From an uncultured Acetatifactor sp. (lineage in GTDB: Bacteria; Bacillota; Clostridia; Lachnospirales; Lachnospiraceae), in contig NZ_CAJUCP010000035.1 in NCBI RefSeq assembly GCF_910585425.1, forward strand, positions 1 to 56,010: a stretch of 56,010 nucleotides of DNA. Direction: 5' to 3'. The position numbers were made by a program, and so were the translations under genes. Positions 1 through 8,250 of this stretch are shown one piece after another. Numbering within the stretch: position 1 is the first letter of the stretch; each line of letters begins with the position of its first letter. The notes under the pieces were generated by a model. That model searched no databases and was not told the DNA's origin. It worked only from the letters and a program-made list of their open reading frames with translations.

Positions 1-56
1 TGTCCCATTAAACGGACTTAAAGGTATACCGACCCAGTTACTGACTAACACCAAAC

Positions 57-105
57 AAAAAAATCCCGCCTCCATCCGCCGTAAATCCGGCAGACAGAGG
101 CGGGA
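57..105 (-). terminator. Rho-independent terminator of the acyltransferase-like gene
   Basis: A 9-bp perfect stem (64-72 with 97-105) is followed, in the minus-strand direction, by a run of seven T. It lies about 95 nt after the stop codon of the gene ending at 200, so it most likely ends that transcript. The first 56 bases hold nothing I can identify. Confidence 0.85.
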
Positions 106-199
106 GCCATATCCGTCCTGTCAAAAATATCGCCATATATGGCCGCCCGGGCCAGAATCCGGAATATCCAAAATCCGGAATATGTACCCCAAAATCCGC

Positions 200-1081
200 C
201 TACAGCATATGCACGCCGTATGCGCAGCCTGTCTTTTCGCCCTTGCGGATCCAGTCCGCATAGGCCCGGCGGAAGGAGGTGTCCTGGGGCAGCTTCTCCA
301 CGTCCCCCTCGTAATTTACGTCGAACAGCCTCCAGACCTCCGAATAATCGTCAGCCTCCTCCACCTCCAGGATGTCGAAGCCGGAGATGAAGGAATACAG
401 GTTGGAATCCGGCGAGAGCACTTCCCTGTTGCGGGGGAACAGCAGCCAGGAGTGGCATACGAAGACCACGGGGTCTATCTGGAATCTCTCTCTGAAGAAC
501 GCGGCTCCCAGCTCATAGGATCTGCGCACGCTCTCCGGGTCAAGCCGTTCTCCCGTGCGGGGGATGTGGGTGTTCAGGACAGGGCTCTCCGGGTTCAGCA
601 CGATGCCGTCCTTCTCGTAATGGTAGCGGAAGGGTACGATTTCGAACTGCAGCTTCTGGAAGCCGAAGCGGGTCATGTTGAAGAATCCCCCGTACCATCC
701 CGGCACAAAGGTGCCCCAGATGCCGTATACGCATCTGCACTCGTCCAGCTTCCATTTCAGGTCGCACATGGAGGTGTGCCAGATCTGCACGTCTATCCCC
801 TCCTGCCTGTAATACTCCCGCAGGGTCTTTGAGAAACAGGCCAGCATCAGGAAATTCCCCGTGTATTCATGGATGCCTGCTCCGGCGGATATCTCCGCCA
901 TCTTTTTGAAGGCATGGTCGTAGTCCATGTTTTTGTCGCTGGCGTAGGATTGCAGGAGCGCCTGGAATCCGCTCTCCAATGCGGCGTCTGCGGCAATTAT
1001 GTCATAGGCCTGCTCAAAGGCGGTCCGTGCTTCCTCCGGGTACGAGAATTCCTCGAAAAAATCTCTCAGATACGTTTTCAT
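200..1081 (-). CDS. acyltransferase (GNAT-like) domain protein
   Basis: Cytosolic protein of 293 residues without signal peptide or membrane segment. Its general character, an all-helical first ~120 residues followed by a mixed alpha/beta half with motifs such as FVPGWYGGF (about residue 127) and VVFVCHSWLLFPRN (about 205), recalls the two-domain acyltransferase-like proteins (N-acyltransferase N domain plus GNAT-like C domain) common in Lachnospiraceae. I place it there from memory of the family, not from a search. The substrate is unknown. A purine-rich ribosome site (GAGAGGGAG) precedes the chosen ATG, and a good terminator follows the gene, so it is probably monocistronic. An alternative is an uncharacterised conserved protein. 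Confidence 0.6.
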   Translation of the reverse strand: MKTYLRDFFEEFSYPEEARTAFEQAYDIIAADAALESGFQALLQSYASDKNMDYDHAFKKMAEISAGAGIHEYTGNFLMLACFSKTLREYYRQEGIDVQIWHTSMCDLKWKLDECRCVYGIWGTFVPGWYGGFFNMTRFGFQKLQFEIVPFRYHYEKDGIVLNPESPVLNTHIPRTGERLDPESVRRSYELGAAFFRERFQIDPVVFVCHSWLLFPRNREVLSPDSNLYSFISGFDILEVEEADDYSEVWRLFDVNYEGDVEKLPQDTSFRRAYADWIRKGEKTGCAYGVHML

Positions 1082-1164
1082 GATTGATCTCCCTCTCTTT
1101 CACCGTGGCCATTTCAGGCTCGTCCACGCCCGTCATGGGATTCGGCATCTTATCGTCTATTATC

Positions 1165-1265
1165 TATACTGCTTAACGCTGAATGCTGCTTAAGTAATCA
1201 TGCGATTGAACCGGTCAGCGTTATGCAGTCTGGTTTCACGGCAAGTGAAATCGTTAAGCAGTATA
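1165..1265 (-). repeat. structured ~100-bp repeat, copy 1
   Basis: The element has terminal inverted repeats TATACTGCTTAACG (1165-1178) and its complement (1252-1265). Inside, 1168-1182 pairs with 1215-1229 (15 nt, one mismatch) and TTTCAC (1234-1239) pairs with GTGAAA (1245-1250). A second copy, about 94% identical by eye, lies at 32174-32275 in opposite chromosomal orientation. In both cases the element starts 32-36 nt after a stop codon and has the same orientation relative to that gene. It may be a non-autonomous transposon (MITE) or a mobile 3'-UTR RNA structure. Confidence 0.85.
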
Positions 1266-1297
1266 AAAGATATGGCAATGCTTTTTCAGAAAACTCC

Positions 1298-1882
1298 TTA
1301 TCTGATAACCAGCTCCCAGTCCGTCCCGTCATCTATGCTGATGCTGCACACAGTCTCCGAGCCTTCCTCAAAATGAAATGTATACTCGAATTTGCCGTCC
1401 TCAAAGTCCAGATAAGTCTCGCTGTCCAAGGTCATCTCCGCGCCGTTCATGGCTTCCTTGATCTGGTCTCTGGTATATCCCTCATAATTCACGCCGTTTA
1501 TCAGGATCTCCCCTGTGGCATAGTCCGGATCTTGATAATCAATCACGACACGGAATACCTTCCCATCTTCAAAAGCGACTTTTTGCGAGCCCTTATTGGC
1601 GGCATACATGGTTCCATAAGTGACGTCGCCCTTCATGGCATAGAAATTCTCCCATGAGCTGCCGTCAATCTGGGCTTTCCCATCATGAGCATATTTATCT
1701 GTGAATCCCGCTTCCACGACCTCCGCTATCTTGGTCTTCCCCAGTTCCAGTTCCAAAGACCCGTCATAAGTCAGTACGGCCTTCTTCCCGATTCCGATGG
1801 AACAGCCGGTCAAAAGAAGCATTCCTGTCAATACGAGTCCTAAGCATGATTTTTTTCTAATGTGCAATGATCTGTCCTCCAT
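1298..1882 (-). CDS. putative lipoprotein, unknown function
   Basis: The 194-residue product begins with a basic stretch (HIRKKSC), a hydrophobic core (about 13-26) and a lipobox LTGC with the modified cysteine at about residue 27, so it should be lipid-anchored to the outside of the cytoplasmic membrane. The mature part is acidic and beta-rich, with several short Y/F-G-x-D segments, and I do not recognise a named family. The gene starts 16 nt after the DtxR-type regulator and is probably co-transcribed with it, which hints at a metal- or redox-linked role; that link is inference. The site AAAGGAT precedes the ATG. A structured repeat follows the stop codon by 32 nt. Confidence 0.75.
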   Translation of the reverse strand: MEDRSLHIRKKSCLGLVLTGMLLLTGCSIGIGKKAVLTYDGSLELELGKTKIAEVVEAGFTDKYAHDGKAQIDGSSWENFYAMKGDVTYGTMYAANKGSQKVAFEDGKVFRVVIDYQDPDYATGEILINGVNYEGYTRDQIKEAMNGAEMTLDSETYLDFEDGKFEYTFHFEEGSETVCSISIDDGTDWELVIR

Positions 1883-1898
1883 TTTTCATCCTTTTTAG

Positions 1899-2270
1899 CT
1901 AAGAAACCGCATTCCCCACATGGGCCTTAATCGCCTGAAAGCTCTCCCTGCTGATGACATGCTCAATCCTGCATGCGTCCTCCACCGCCGTCTCCTCTGG
2001 CACGCCCAACTGCATCAGCCAGGCCGAGAGCAACTGATGGCGTTCGTAAATCATCTCCGCTATCTCCCTGCCGGAAGACGTCAGCGTGATAAATCCGGAC
2101 TTGTCCACAGTGATATGCCCCTTTTCCCGCAGGTTCTTCATGGCCACGCTGACGCTGGGCTTCTTGAAGTTCAGCTCCTCCGCGATATCCACGGAGCGGA
2201 CCACAGGACGCTTTTTGCTCAATACCAGGATGGTCTCCAGGTAGTTCTCTGCAGATTCATTTACAGCCAT
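1899..2270 (-). CDS. DtxR/MntR family metal-dependent repressor
   Basis: Small cytosolic transcription factor of 123 residues. An N-terminal winged helix (ENYLETIL, then VRSVDIAEELNFKKPSVS as the recognition region and a GFITLT wing, about residues 5-65) is followed by a dimerisation/metal-binding helix pair (ERHQLLSAWL ... EDACRIEHVIS, about 73-105). The Cys, Glu and His of DACRIEHVIS match the position of metal ligands in DtxR/MntR proteins. No SH3-like third domain is present, as in MntR. I chose the second in-frame ATG because GAGAGGG is spaced correctly for it; an ATG six bases upstream lies too close to that site. Family members repress metal transporters or activate efflux when loaded with Mn(II) or Fe(II). 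No metal transporter is adjacent. Confidence 0.85.
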   Translation of the reverse strand: MAVNESAENYLETILVLSKKRPVVRSVDIAEELNFKKPSVSVAMKNLREKGHITVDKSGFITLTSSGREIAEMIYERHQLLSAWLMQLGVPEETAVEDACRIEHVISRESFQAIKAHVGNAVS

Positions 2271-2312
2271 TATCATTCCCTCTCTTTCCTGTAGGGCCTT
2301 TCCCTGCGTTTC

Positions 2313-2341
2313 AGTATAGCATGGAACGGGGATTTGCGCAA
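2313..2341 (-). promoter_or_regulatory. sigma-A promoter of the DtxR/lipoprotein pair
   Basis: On the minus strand TTGCGC (2336-2341) and TATACT (2313-2318) are separated by exactly 17 nt, about 40 nt before the start codon. A short palindrome (CCGAAATTCGG, 2351-2361) lies just upstream and could be an operator. The remaining bases to 2460 show nothing else I can support. Confidence 0.8.
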
Positions 2342-2460
2342 TTGCTCTTCCGAAATTCGGAATCGCACGAGATGCTGTCTACCACATCCTGAGAAAAAGT
2401 GGGAAGACAGGCTTTATTTCGCAGCATCTGCCTGGAATTTTTGATGCTTGTACTGCAGTC

Positions 2461-3320
2461 TCACGCTTCCTCACCTCCTGTTTCCTCGGCAATCCACTCT
2501 TTCAGTTTTTGCTGCAGTATTTTTTTATCCGGTAAATACAGTTCATATTTTGAAGCATAGATATTGGAGTCTTTCGGCAATGTAAGCTCTACGACTGCAT
2601 CATTTTTCTCTTTACAGAGCAAAATCCCGATTGTAGGATTTTCATCCTCTGTCTTCTCATAGCGGTCATAATAATTGACATACATCTGCATCTGTCCCAA
2701 GTCCTGATGCTTTAGCTTTTCCGTCTTCAAGTCAATCAATACAAAACATCTCAATAAACGATTATACAAGACCAAATCCACTCGAAAGTAATCTTCGTCA
2801 AATGTAAATCTCACTTGTCTGCCGACAAATGTAAAGACTGTTCCCATCTCCATCAAAAATTCCTGTAAATGGTCAATGATACGATTTTCCAAATCTGTTT
2901 CACAATAGGAGCTCTCTTCCTTCAACCCTAAAAACTCCAGCACATATGGATCCTTTATCGCATCTGACGGCGATTTATCACCTGTCCTTTTTGCGTAAGC
3001 CGGAGAATCTGCTCTTTGTCTTTGCTGACAAGCAATCGTTCCTATAAAGAACTTCCATACTGCCGCTGGAGCACTTTTACGCTCCACTTAGCTTTTGCCG
3101 CTTCTATTTCATAAAAATACCGCTCATTATCATCCTGAATACGACAAAGAATCAAATAATGCAAAAAAGAGAGCTGAAACGGTAATTCCTCTTCCAAAAG
3201 CCGAGACAGTGTCTCGGAAGTTCGATTTTTAAACGTAATGTAAAATTTACGCATATTTTCAAGATTGTCTACAGAAAAACCTCTACCAAATCGTGCTGTC
3301 AAAGATTCTGCTGTCCCCAA
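2461..3320 (-). pseudogene. decayed DUF1016 / YhcG-type PDDEXK nuclease
   Basis: Two reading frames carry the two halves of one DUF1016 (YhcG-like) protein. The upstream half (3042-3320) has the N-terminal domain motif FGRGFSVDNLENMRKFY; the downstream half (to 2461) begins to match at KDPYVLEFLGL and continues through the nuclease-type core (YFRVDLVLYNR, FVLIDLKTEKL). Between them the expected sequence continues in the first frame only after an in-frame TAG (just after SSL, near 3042) as ERLLVSKDKEQILRL, and a frameshift is then needed near 2975. The normal ~100 N-terminal residues are also missing. With a 5' truncation, a nonsense codon and a frameshift this is almost certainly dead. Family members are thought to act in DNA restriction or repair. 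Confidence 0.8.
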
Positions 3321-3384
3321 CTACTGGCTTTATGATGGCATTGCCCCCAAAATCGTATAAATCAGTACATCAAAACAGGGACTT

Positions 3385-5160
3385 TTACGGCACCAAAAAG
3401 AGGTCAGGTCCGTCTAATACCGCCTGCATTCCCTCTGGCAGATCCAGCTGCGGTTTATCATAGATTTCCCATGCCAGCTTCGAGGAATTGGCCTTCACCT
3501 GCTCCAGCATGGCCGGAATCTCCATCAGCCTCTCGCGGCAGTAATCCGCACTGCGCGTCATCCCGGCATCCCGATATAGTTGGAATAAGATAAATAGTTT
3601 TTCGAAATAATCTTCATATTTTTCCGTTTCATACCGCGCCAGCCCAATCGCACGCAGTTTATGATCCACCAGCTTTTGCGTATCTCCTTCCAAATAAGCC
3701 GCTGTCGCTTTGGCATCATATGCAAAGGAAACGCACTGATTATATTGAAGAATCCTATCTGCAATCCGATTCAGCTCCTCCGGCCCCTCCGCTCCGCCCA
3801 GCAGCGCCATCCAGCTCTCCGTATGTGCCGGATATATGCGGACGACCACCGCCGGATACTTCATATACGCAAGAAAGTCCGCAGCGCCGACCCACAGGCA
3901 GAGAAATGCCAGCGCCAGAGCGGATACGATTGCCTTTCTTTCTGGCCTGCCGCACGAAAGACGCGTCTGCCTGCCCTCTCCCTCCTCCATGAGGAGAGTC
4001 AGTATGCAGCCCAGGGAAAGGAACTGGAAATCGAAATCGAACAGGCTATGGCACAACAGGACAATGAGTATGAGCCTTTTATAATATCCCAGGCGCCGGA
4101 ACGCCTTCCAGAGTGCATACAGCATAAATGCGGCCGGCAGCCATCCTACATCCAGCAGCAATTGCAGAAGTTCATTGTGGACATGCCTGACGGCATAGAC
4201 TCCCGTCTGGAAACTGCCCTGCAGAAAATAATATCCCTGATAGCCCAGCCCCAGCGGATGCCCCGCAATCACTGGCAGGGCATCCGCCGCATATAGCAGC
4301 CGTCCCAGAAAAGTGCTGCTGTGGACAGGCAGTATAAGATACCGTTTCAATACCCAGGAATTCCCTGTCATCGTCAATAAGAACAGAAGAAGGAAAATCC
4401 CTCCGGCCAGAATGGACAGAACCATTCCAATCCTCACTTTTCCGCGTTTGTGCCACAGCAGCCCCAACATCGCCGCGCCAGCCAGCACCAGCGCGGTCCT
4501 GCTTCCGCTGAGCAGCAAGCCGGCTGTCAGCACCAGATAGCTCAAGGCATCCCTGTGCCTCTTGCCGAACGGCTGCTCCATCCTGACCAGGATTCCGCAC
4601 AAAAGATAGATAGCATAAGCATTTGGATATTGGAAAAAGCCTGCCAGCCTGCCATTGACCTGTACCCAGCCCCGTGTGGCTGGTATGCACCATACGGCGA
4701 CTGATACCACAGTCATGACGATGCCTCCAGACGGTACTGCGTCCCAGAGCTCACGCTTTCCCTTTTCAGGAATACGGCGTACGGCCGCCAGAAACAGGGG
4801 CATCGGCAGGAACTTTACAAAGCCGAACCATGCCTGTCCCCGATCCACCCCCCAGAATGTCGCTGCCAGTAACATCACTGGCAGACAAATAAGGGGCACC
4901 ATCGCATCATCGAACCCCTTCCTCCTGTCCTTCCAATTCCCTGCTCCATCCTCTTTGCCCGTCCTGTGAAATGGAAAAGGCGGCTTATTTTGGCTGCGCG
5001 TTTTCCGCAGGTGGGCTTCCGGACTTTCGCAGCAAAGAACAATAAGCAGGATGCTGGTTGCCAGCGCAGAGCACCAGACCATGTATCCCCCCATGACAAA
5101 AGGAATCAAAAACAGGAAAGCATAGAGTCTTCCTGTCTGTTTTTCTTTCTTTTCTCCCAT
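3385..5160 (-). CDS. O-antigen ligase / polymerase-like membrane protein
   Basis: Polytopic membrane protein of 591 residues with roughly ten to twelve hydrophobic segments. The motifs GFFQYPNAYAIYLL, LSGSRTALVLAG and VHNELLQLLLDVGW are typical of the Wzy/WaaL (O-antigen ligase) family, which moves lipid-linked glycans onto an acceptor. The last ~180 residues are helical and TPR-like. It is the last gene of the Tad-kinase-adhesin unit, which suggests it may glycosylate a pilus or surface protein, as PilO/PglL-type ligases do for pilins; this is inference. An earlier ATG at 5292 would overlap the preceding gene. I chose the ATG at 5160 because GGGAGGGA lies 7-10 nt before it (5166 is an alternative). 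Confidence 0.75.
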   Translation of the reverse strand: MGEKKEKQTGRLYAFLFLIPFVMGGYMVWCSALATSILLIVLCCESPEAHLRKTRSQNKPPFPFHRTGKEDGAGNWKDRRKGFDDAMVPLICLPVMLLAATFWGVDRGQAWFGFVKFLPMPLFLAAVRRIPEKGKRELWDAVPSGGIVMTVVSVAVWCIPATRGWVQVNGRLAGFFQYPNAYAIYLLCGILVRMEQPFGKRHRDALSYLVLTAGLLLSGSRTALVLAGAAMLGLLWHKRGKVRIGMVLSILAGGIFLLLFLLTMTGNSWVLKRYLILPVHSSTFLGRLLYAADALPVIAGHPLGLGYQGYYFLQGSFQTGVYAVRHVHNELLQLLLDVGWLPAAFMLYALWKAFRRLGYYKRLILIVLLCHSLFDFDFQFLSLGCILTLLMEEGEGRQTRLSCGRPERKAIVSALALAFLCLWVGAADFLAYMKYPAVVVRIYPAHTESWMALLGGAEGPEELNRIADRILQYNQCVSFAYDAKATAAYLEGDTQKLVDHKLRAIGLARYETEKYEDYFEKLFILFQLYRDAGMTRSADYCRERLMEIPAMLEQVKANSSKLAWEIYDKPQLDLPEGMQAVLDGPDLFLVP

Positions 5161-5191
5161 CCTCATCTTCCCTCCCGGCATCCCAATATAC

Positions 5192-5226
5192 CTTGAGCCC
5201 GGAAACCACAGGGTCCCAGGCTCAAG
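5192..5226 (-). terminator. possible hairpin between the LRR protein and the ligase gene
   Basis: CTTGAGCC (5192-5199) pairs with GGCTCAAG (5219-5226), with further G:C pairs inside. There is no T-run on either side, so it is a weak terminator at best and could instead be an mRNA-processing or stability hairpin. Confidence 0.35.
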
Positions 5227-5260
5227 ACTTTCTATGCACAATATTAGCCGTATATCCTTA

Positions 5261-7996
5261 TTACTGCGGTATGACAAGAATCTGCTTTGCAAATATGAGA
5301 TTCAGATTCGTAATCCAGTTCCTGTTAGCCATATAGATTCGTTCCCACATACTTCCATGCCCATAGAATCTGGCGGCAATCTTCCACAAGCTGTCGCCTG
5401 CCTGAACGGTATAGGTGATTCCCTGGCGGTTCATCCCCATATCTCCTGAATCAGGATATATTCTGAGCACCTGTCCCACATGGAGCTGATTCGGGTTACG
5501 GATGGATGTGGCATTGTCCTGATAGATCTTATGCCACAGCAGACCGGAACCGTAGAATCTGGCCGCAATTTTCCACAGAGTATCGCCTCTCTGCACCACA
5601 TATGTAATCACCCACGGCACATCGGCCCCATCATCGGAGGTCTCTGTCACAGCCCCCTCCTGGCTGCTTCCTGCTTCAGGATTGTCGCCAGATTCGGGAT
5701 TGTCCCCTGGATTCCCAGGATTGCCCCCTGGATTCCCGGGATTGCCCCCTGGATTCCCGAGGTCATCCCCCGGATTCCCGGGAGTACCCCCTGGATTCCC
5801 AGGATTCCCGGTGTCCGTGGCCGTATAGTTCTGCGCTGCCGTTCTCTGCCTTCCCTCACTGGTGCGGAACTCGATACCGATTGTGTGCGTACCGGCGCCC
5901 CTCTCCTCCAGTGTCTGTGCCATAATCGTAATCCGGGTACTGCCGGGTTCGGAAGTATAGTCCGTCTCCTTCTCCAATAGTATGCCATCCAGATATACCT
6001 CTCTGAATTCCGCATAGTCACCCCGGGAACACAACGTGTAGCTTCCTCCAGATGCCAGGTCGCTCAGATTCATATCCGGCACAATCTCAGTCAGTTCATA
6101 GCCTCGGTCCGTAATCACCCCCAGGTTCACATCTGTATTGTCACGGATTTCCAGAAAATAGTCCGCCAGTTCCGCCGAATCCCCGTTGTGGCACTGCACG
6201 GTGAAAGCGAACCTGCCCACATCTGTGGGCGTGCCCTTTATCAGGCCATCGACACCCATGGACATTCCTCCTGGCAGGGAGCCTCCGGCCAAGGTATAGC
6301 TTGCCTCCTGCAGATATCCCGTCATATTCCGCAGGGACACTTCATAGGGCACATACCTGACTCCTATAGGTAAGCCCTGACCAGCCTCTGACCGGGAAAT
6401 CGGAATGAATTTCAGATTATTTGAGTCATTCTTTTCTACATATTTCTGCGCGCTGGAGCCCTCATATCCGTAAATCCTTACCGGAAGATCACCCCAGTAA
6501 CTGCCAAATACCCGTTCTCCTATTTGCGCATTTTGCGAATAAAGGAACACTTCCTGGCAGACATTTACGAATGCGCCGTCCCCTATCTTTTCTGTCTGCG
6601 CCGGGATGCTGATATCATACAGCCTTGTACCTCCAAAGGCCCATCCTCCAATCTCCTTCAGCCCCTGCGGCAGTCCCACTTCCTTCAGTGAGTAATTGTC
6701 GCAGAAAGCCGCATAACCGATTGTCGTCACACTGTCCGGCACTACATAGGAAGTCCGCTCATTGCCGGCAAGACACTCCACCAGCGTCGTTCCATCGCTT
6801 GTAAAGATGACGCCGTCCCTCACCACATAATTCGCATTTCCGTTCAGTGTGATATCTTTCAGGGCTCCGCACATGGCAAAGGAATCTCCCCGCAGATCCG
6901 ACAAGCCGCTGCCTATCGTCACCAAAGCCAGTGACGCGCATTCTGCAAATGCCTTGTTTTCAATGGTTTCCACAGAATCCGGAATTTCAACTGCCGTGAG
7001 GCCGCTGCCAGAAAAAGCTGCCAAGCCTATCTTTTTCAGTCCACTCCCCAGATTTACTGTCTTCAACGCTTTATATCTATAAAACGCCAATGAGGAAATC
7101 CCTGTCACGCCGCTGTCAATGACCACCTTCGCAATCTGCTCCCGTTTTTCATACCATGGAAACATGGAATAACCACAATACGGCATATCCCCTGTCCCGG
7201 AGATTGTAAGTGTCCCCTCATCATCCAGCTCCCACGACAGTCCTGTCTCCAGAGTACCGCCGTCAACAATCGTCCCTACCATGGTCGTCAGGCTTTCGCC
7301 GTCACTGACCGTTTCGTCCACAGTCGCCTCATCGCCTTCCGCGGCATCTGAATTAACCTCACCGTCTTCCAACATATCCTGGTCGGGTTCCCCGCTTTCC
7401 GGAACATCCGAATCCCCTTCACCGCCTCCTGGCTCTTCAGGATTCGCTTCCTCTGCCTCCGTTTCCTCCCCACTGGATTCATCCACTCCCGACACATCTT
7501 TATCCGGCTCTTTTTGCCCTGGCTCATCCGGATTTTTCTCCTCATCTGCAGCCTGGCTGTCATTGCCCTCTGCTTCTGTCCCCTCTTCGGAGCCATCCAT
7601 ATCCGATTCCTCTGAATCCGGCTCAGCAGCGTCTGAAGATTCCCCAGAATCTGATCCGGCTGGATCCGACGATTCCTCCGAATCCAATCCGGCTGTATCT
7701 GACGATTCCTCCGAATCCGGTCTGGCTGTATCTGACGATTCCTCCGAATCCAATCCGGCTATATCTGCTGCTTCCTGATTCCTCTCATCATTCATGTCCG
7801 GCATGCTATCAGTTTCTGGCTCTTCGGTAGCATTATCTTCATCCCCTCCTGCGGTTACTTCTCCGGTTTCCCCCATGGCGGTTTCATTCTTTCCCATTTC
7901 AACAGCCGTTGAAGGCTCTGACGCCTTTGTCGGCAAAACCGGCAATGCCAGCAATGCCGCCAGCAATAGCGCAAGACTACGTTTTTTGATTCTCAT
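5261..7996 (-). CDS. secreted BspA-like leucine-rich repeat protein with two LysM domains
   Basis: A 911-residue surface protein. A Sec signal peptide (about 1-26, ending PTKA-SEP) is followed by a very acidic Ser/Asp/Glu tract (about 27-235) with five tandem copies of an 11-residue unit built on DSEESSD. Next come LRR_5-type repeats (about 275-500; GLKKIGLAAFSGSGL, VETIENKAFAECASL), a putative Ig-like stretch (GVDGLIKGTPTDVGRFAF), a cassette shared with the next protein (DYAEFREVYLDG), a collagen-like GNPGG/GNPGD tract (about 740-790) and two LysM domains (about 802-855 and 862-911; GDTLWKIAARFYG, GDSLWKIAARFYG). LysM domains bind peptidoglycan and would hold the protein on the wall; the LRR would bind a ligand or host surface. 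It sits in the same unit as the pilus genes. Confidence 0.88.
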   Translation of the reverse strand: MRIKKRSLALLLAALLALPVLPTKASEPSTAVEMGKNETAMGETGEVTAGGDEDNATEEPETDSMPDMNDERNQEAADIAGLDSEESSDTARPDSEESSDTAGLDSEESSDPAGSDSGESSDAAEPDSEESDMDGSEEGTEAEGNDSQAADEEKNPDEPGQKEPDKDVSGVDESSGEETEAEEANPEEPGGGEGDSDVPESGEPDQDMLEDGEVNSDAAEGDEATVDETVSDGESLTTMVGTIVDGGTLETGLSWELDDEGTLTISGTGDMPYCGYSMFPWYEKREQIAKVVIDSGVTGISSLAFYRYKALKTVNLGSGLKKIGLAAFSGSGLTAVEIPDSVETIENKAFAECASLALVTIGSGLSDLRGDSFAMCGALKDITLNGNANYVVRDGVIFTSDGTTLVECLAGNERTSYVVPDSVTTIGYAAFCDNYSLKEVGLPQGLKEIGGWAFGGTRLYDISIPAQTEKIGDGAFVNVCQEVFLYSQNAQIGERVFGSYWGDLPVRIYGYEGSSAQKYVEKNDSNNLKFIPISRSEAGQGLPIGVRYVPYEVSLRNMTGYLQEASYTLAGGSLPGGMSMGVDGLIKGTPTDVGRFAFTVQCHNGDSAELADYFLEIRDNTDVNLGVITDRGYELTEIVPDMNLSDLASGGSYTLCSRGDYAEFREVYLDGILLEKETDYTSEPGSTRITIMAQTLEERGAGTHTIGIEFRTSEGRQRTAAQNYTATDTGNPGNPGGTPGNPGDDLGNPGGNPGNPGGNPGNPGDNPESGDNPEAGSSQEGAVTETSDDGADVPWVITYVVQRGDTLWKIAARFYGSGLLWHKIYQDNATSIRNPNQLHVGQVLRIYPDSGDMGMNRQGITYTVQAGDSLWKIAARFYGHGSMWERIYMANRNWITNLNLIFAKQILVIPQ
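5679..5815 (-). repeat. collagen-like Gly-Asn-Pro tandem repeat
   Basis: Repeated 9- to 24-bp units encode GNPGG, GNPGD and variants between the shared cassette and the LysM domains. The tract is low-complexity and probably a flexible stalk whose length can change by slippage. Confidence 0.75.
7605..7770 (-). repeat. 33-bp tandem repeats encoding an acidic DSEESSD unit
   Basis: About five copies of a 33-bp unit encode the 11-residue motif DSEESSDTAGL with small changes. The central copies are nearly identical in DNA, which points to recent expansion. The encoded tract is strongly acidic and probably unstructured. Confidence 0.8.
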
Positions 7997-8124
7997 TTTC
8001 CTATCCTCTCCTCACTGTTTCCTGCCACATAAGGCTTCAGTATCATTAGGCCCGATAGCTGGCACAAGTCTGTTCCAATCCACATTCCCATCTATCAGAT
8101 GTACATACAGTATCGTTGCATCTC

Positions 8125-8214
8125 CTACCCTGGCCTATTATCCGGCTTTGACCCCCAGATGCACGGCATCGACATCATCAGAAGCACTGCCATACCTCGT
8201 CTCATCGATTTCAT
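8125..8214 (-). CDS. 29-codon ORF resembling a signal peptide, possibly a gene remnant
   Basis: A perfect AGGAGG (8225-8230) lies 10 nt before an ATG that opens a 29-residue reading frame: basic start (MKSMRRG), hydrophobic middle (MAVLLMMSMPCIW), then a stop. The start resembles that of the large DUF285 protein just upstream (MKAVRKGLAVLL). It may be the leftover start of a third secreted protein, a leader peptide, or chance. The overlapping frame also reads smoothly over ~70 codons apart from two adjacent stops near 8140. The remaining bases of this 254-nt gap hold nothing clear. Confidence 0.3.
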   Translation of the reverse strand: MKSMRRGMAVLLMMSMPCIWGSKPDNRPG

Positions 8215-8250
8215 TCCCTGAAATCCTCCTTTCTTTTTCCTGTGTCCGCT

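Noticed and set aside
182..832. 216-codon plus-strand ORF
   Set aside because: It is the antisense of the acyltransferase-like gene and shows no ribosome site or family motif.
1014..1148. 44-codon minus-strand ORF (starts MPNPMTGVDEPEM) overlapping the acyltransferase-like start
   Set aside because: It reads like coding sequence but has no ribosome site, overlaps a better-supported gene and ends early; it may be a remnant cut by the adjacent repeat element.
7281..7778. 165-codon Ser/Pro-rich plus-strand ORF
   Set aside because: It arises from the complement of the acidic tandem repeats of the LRR protein.
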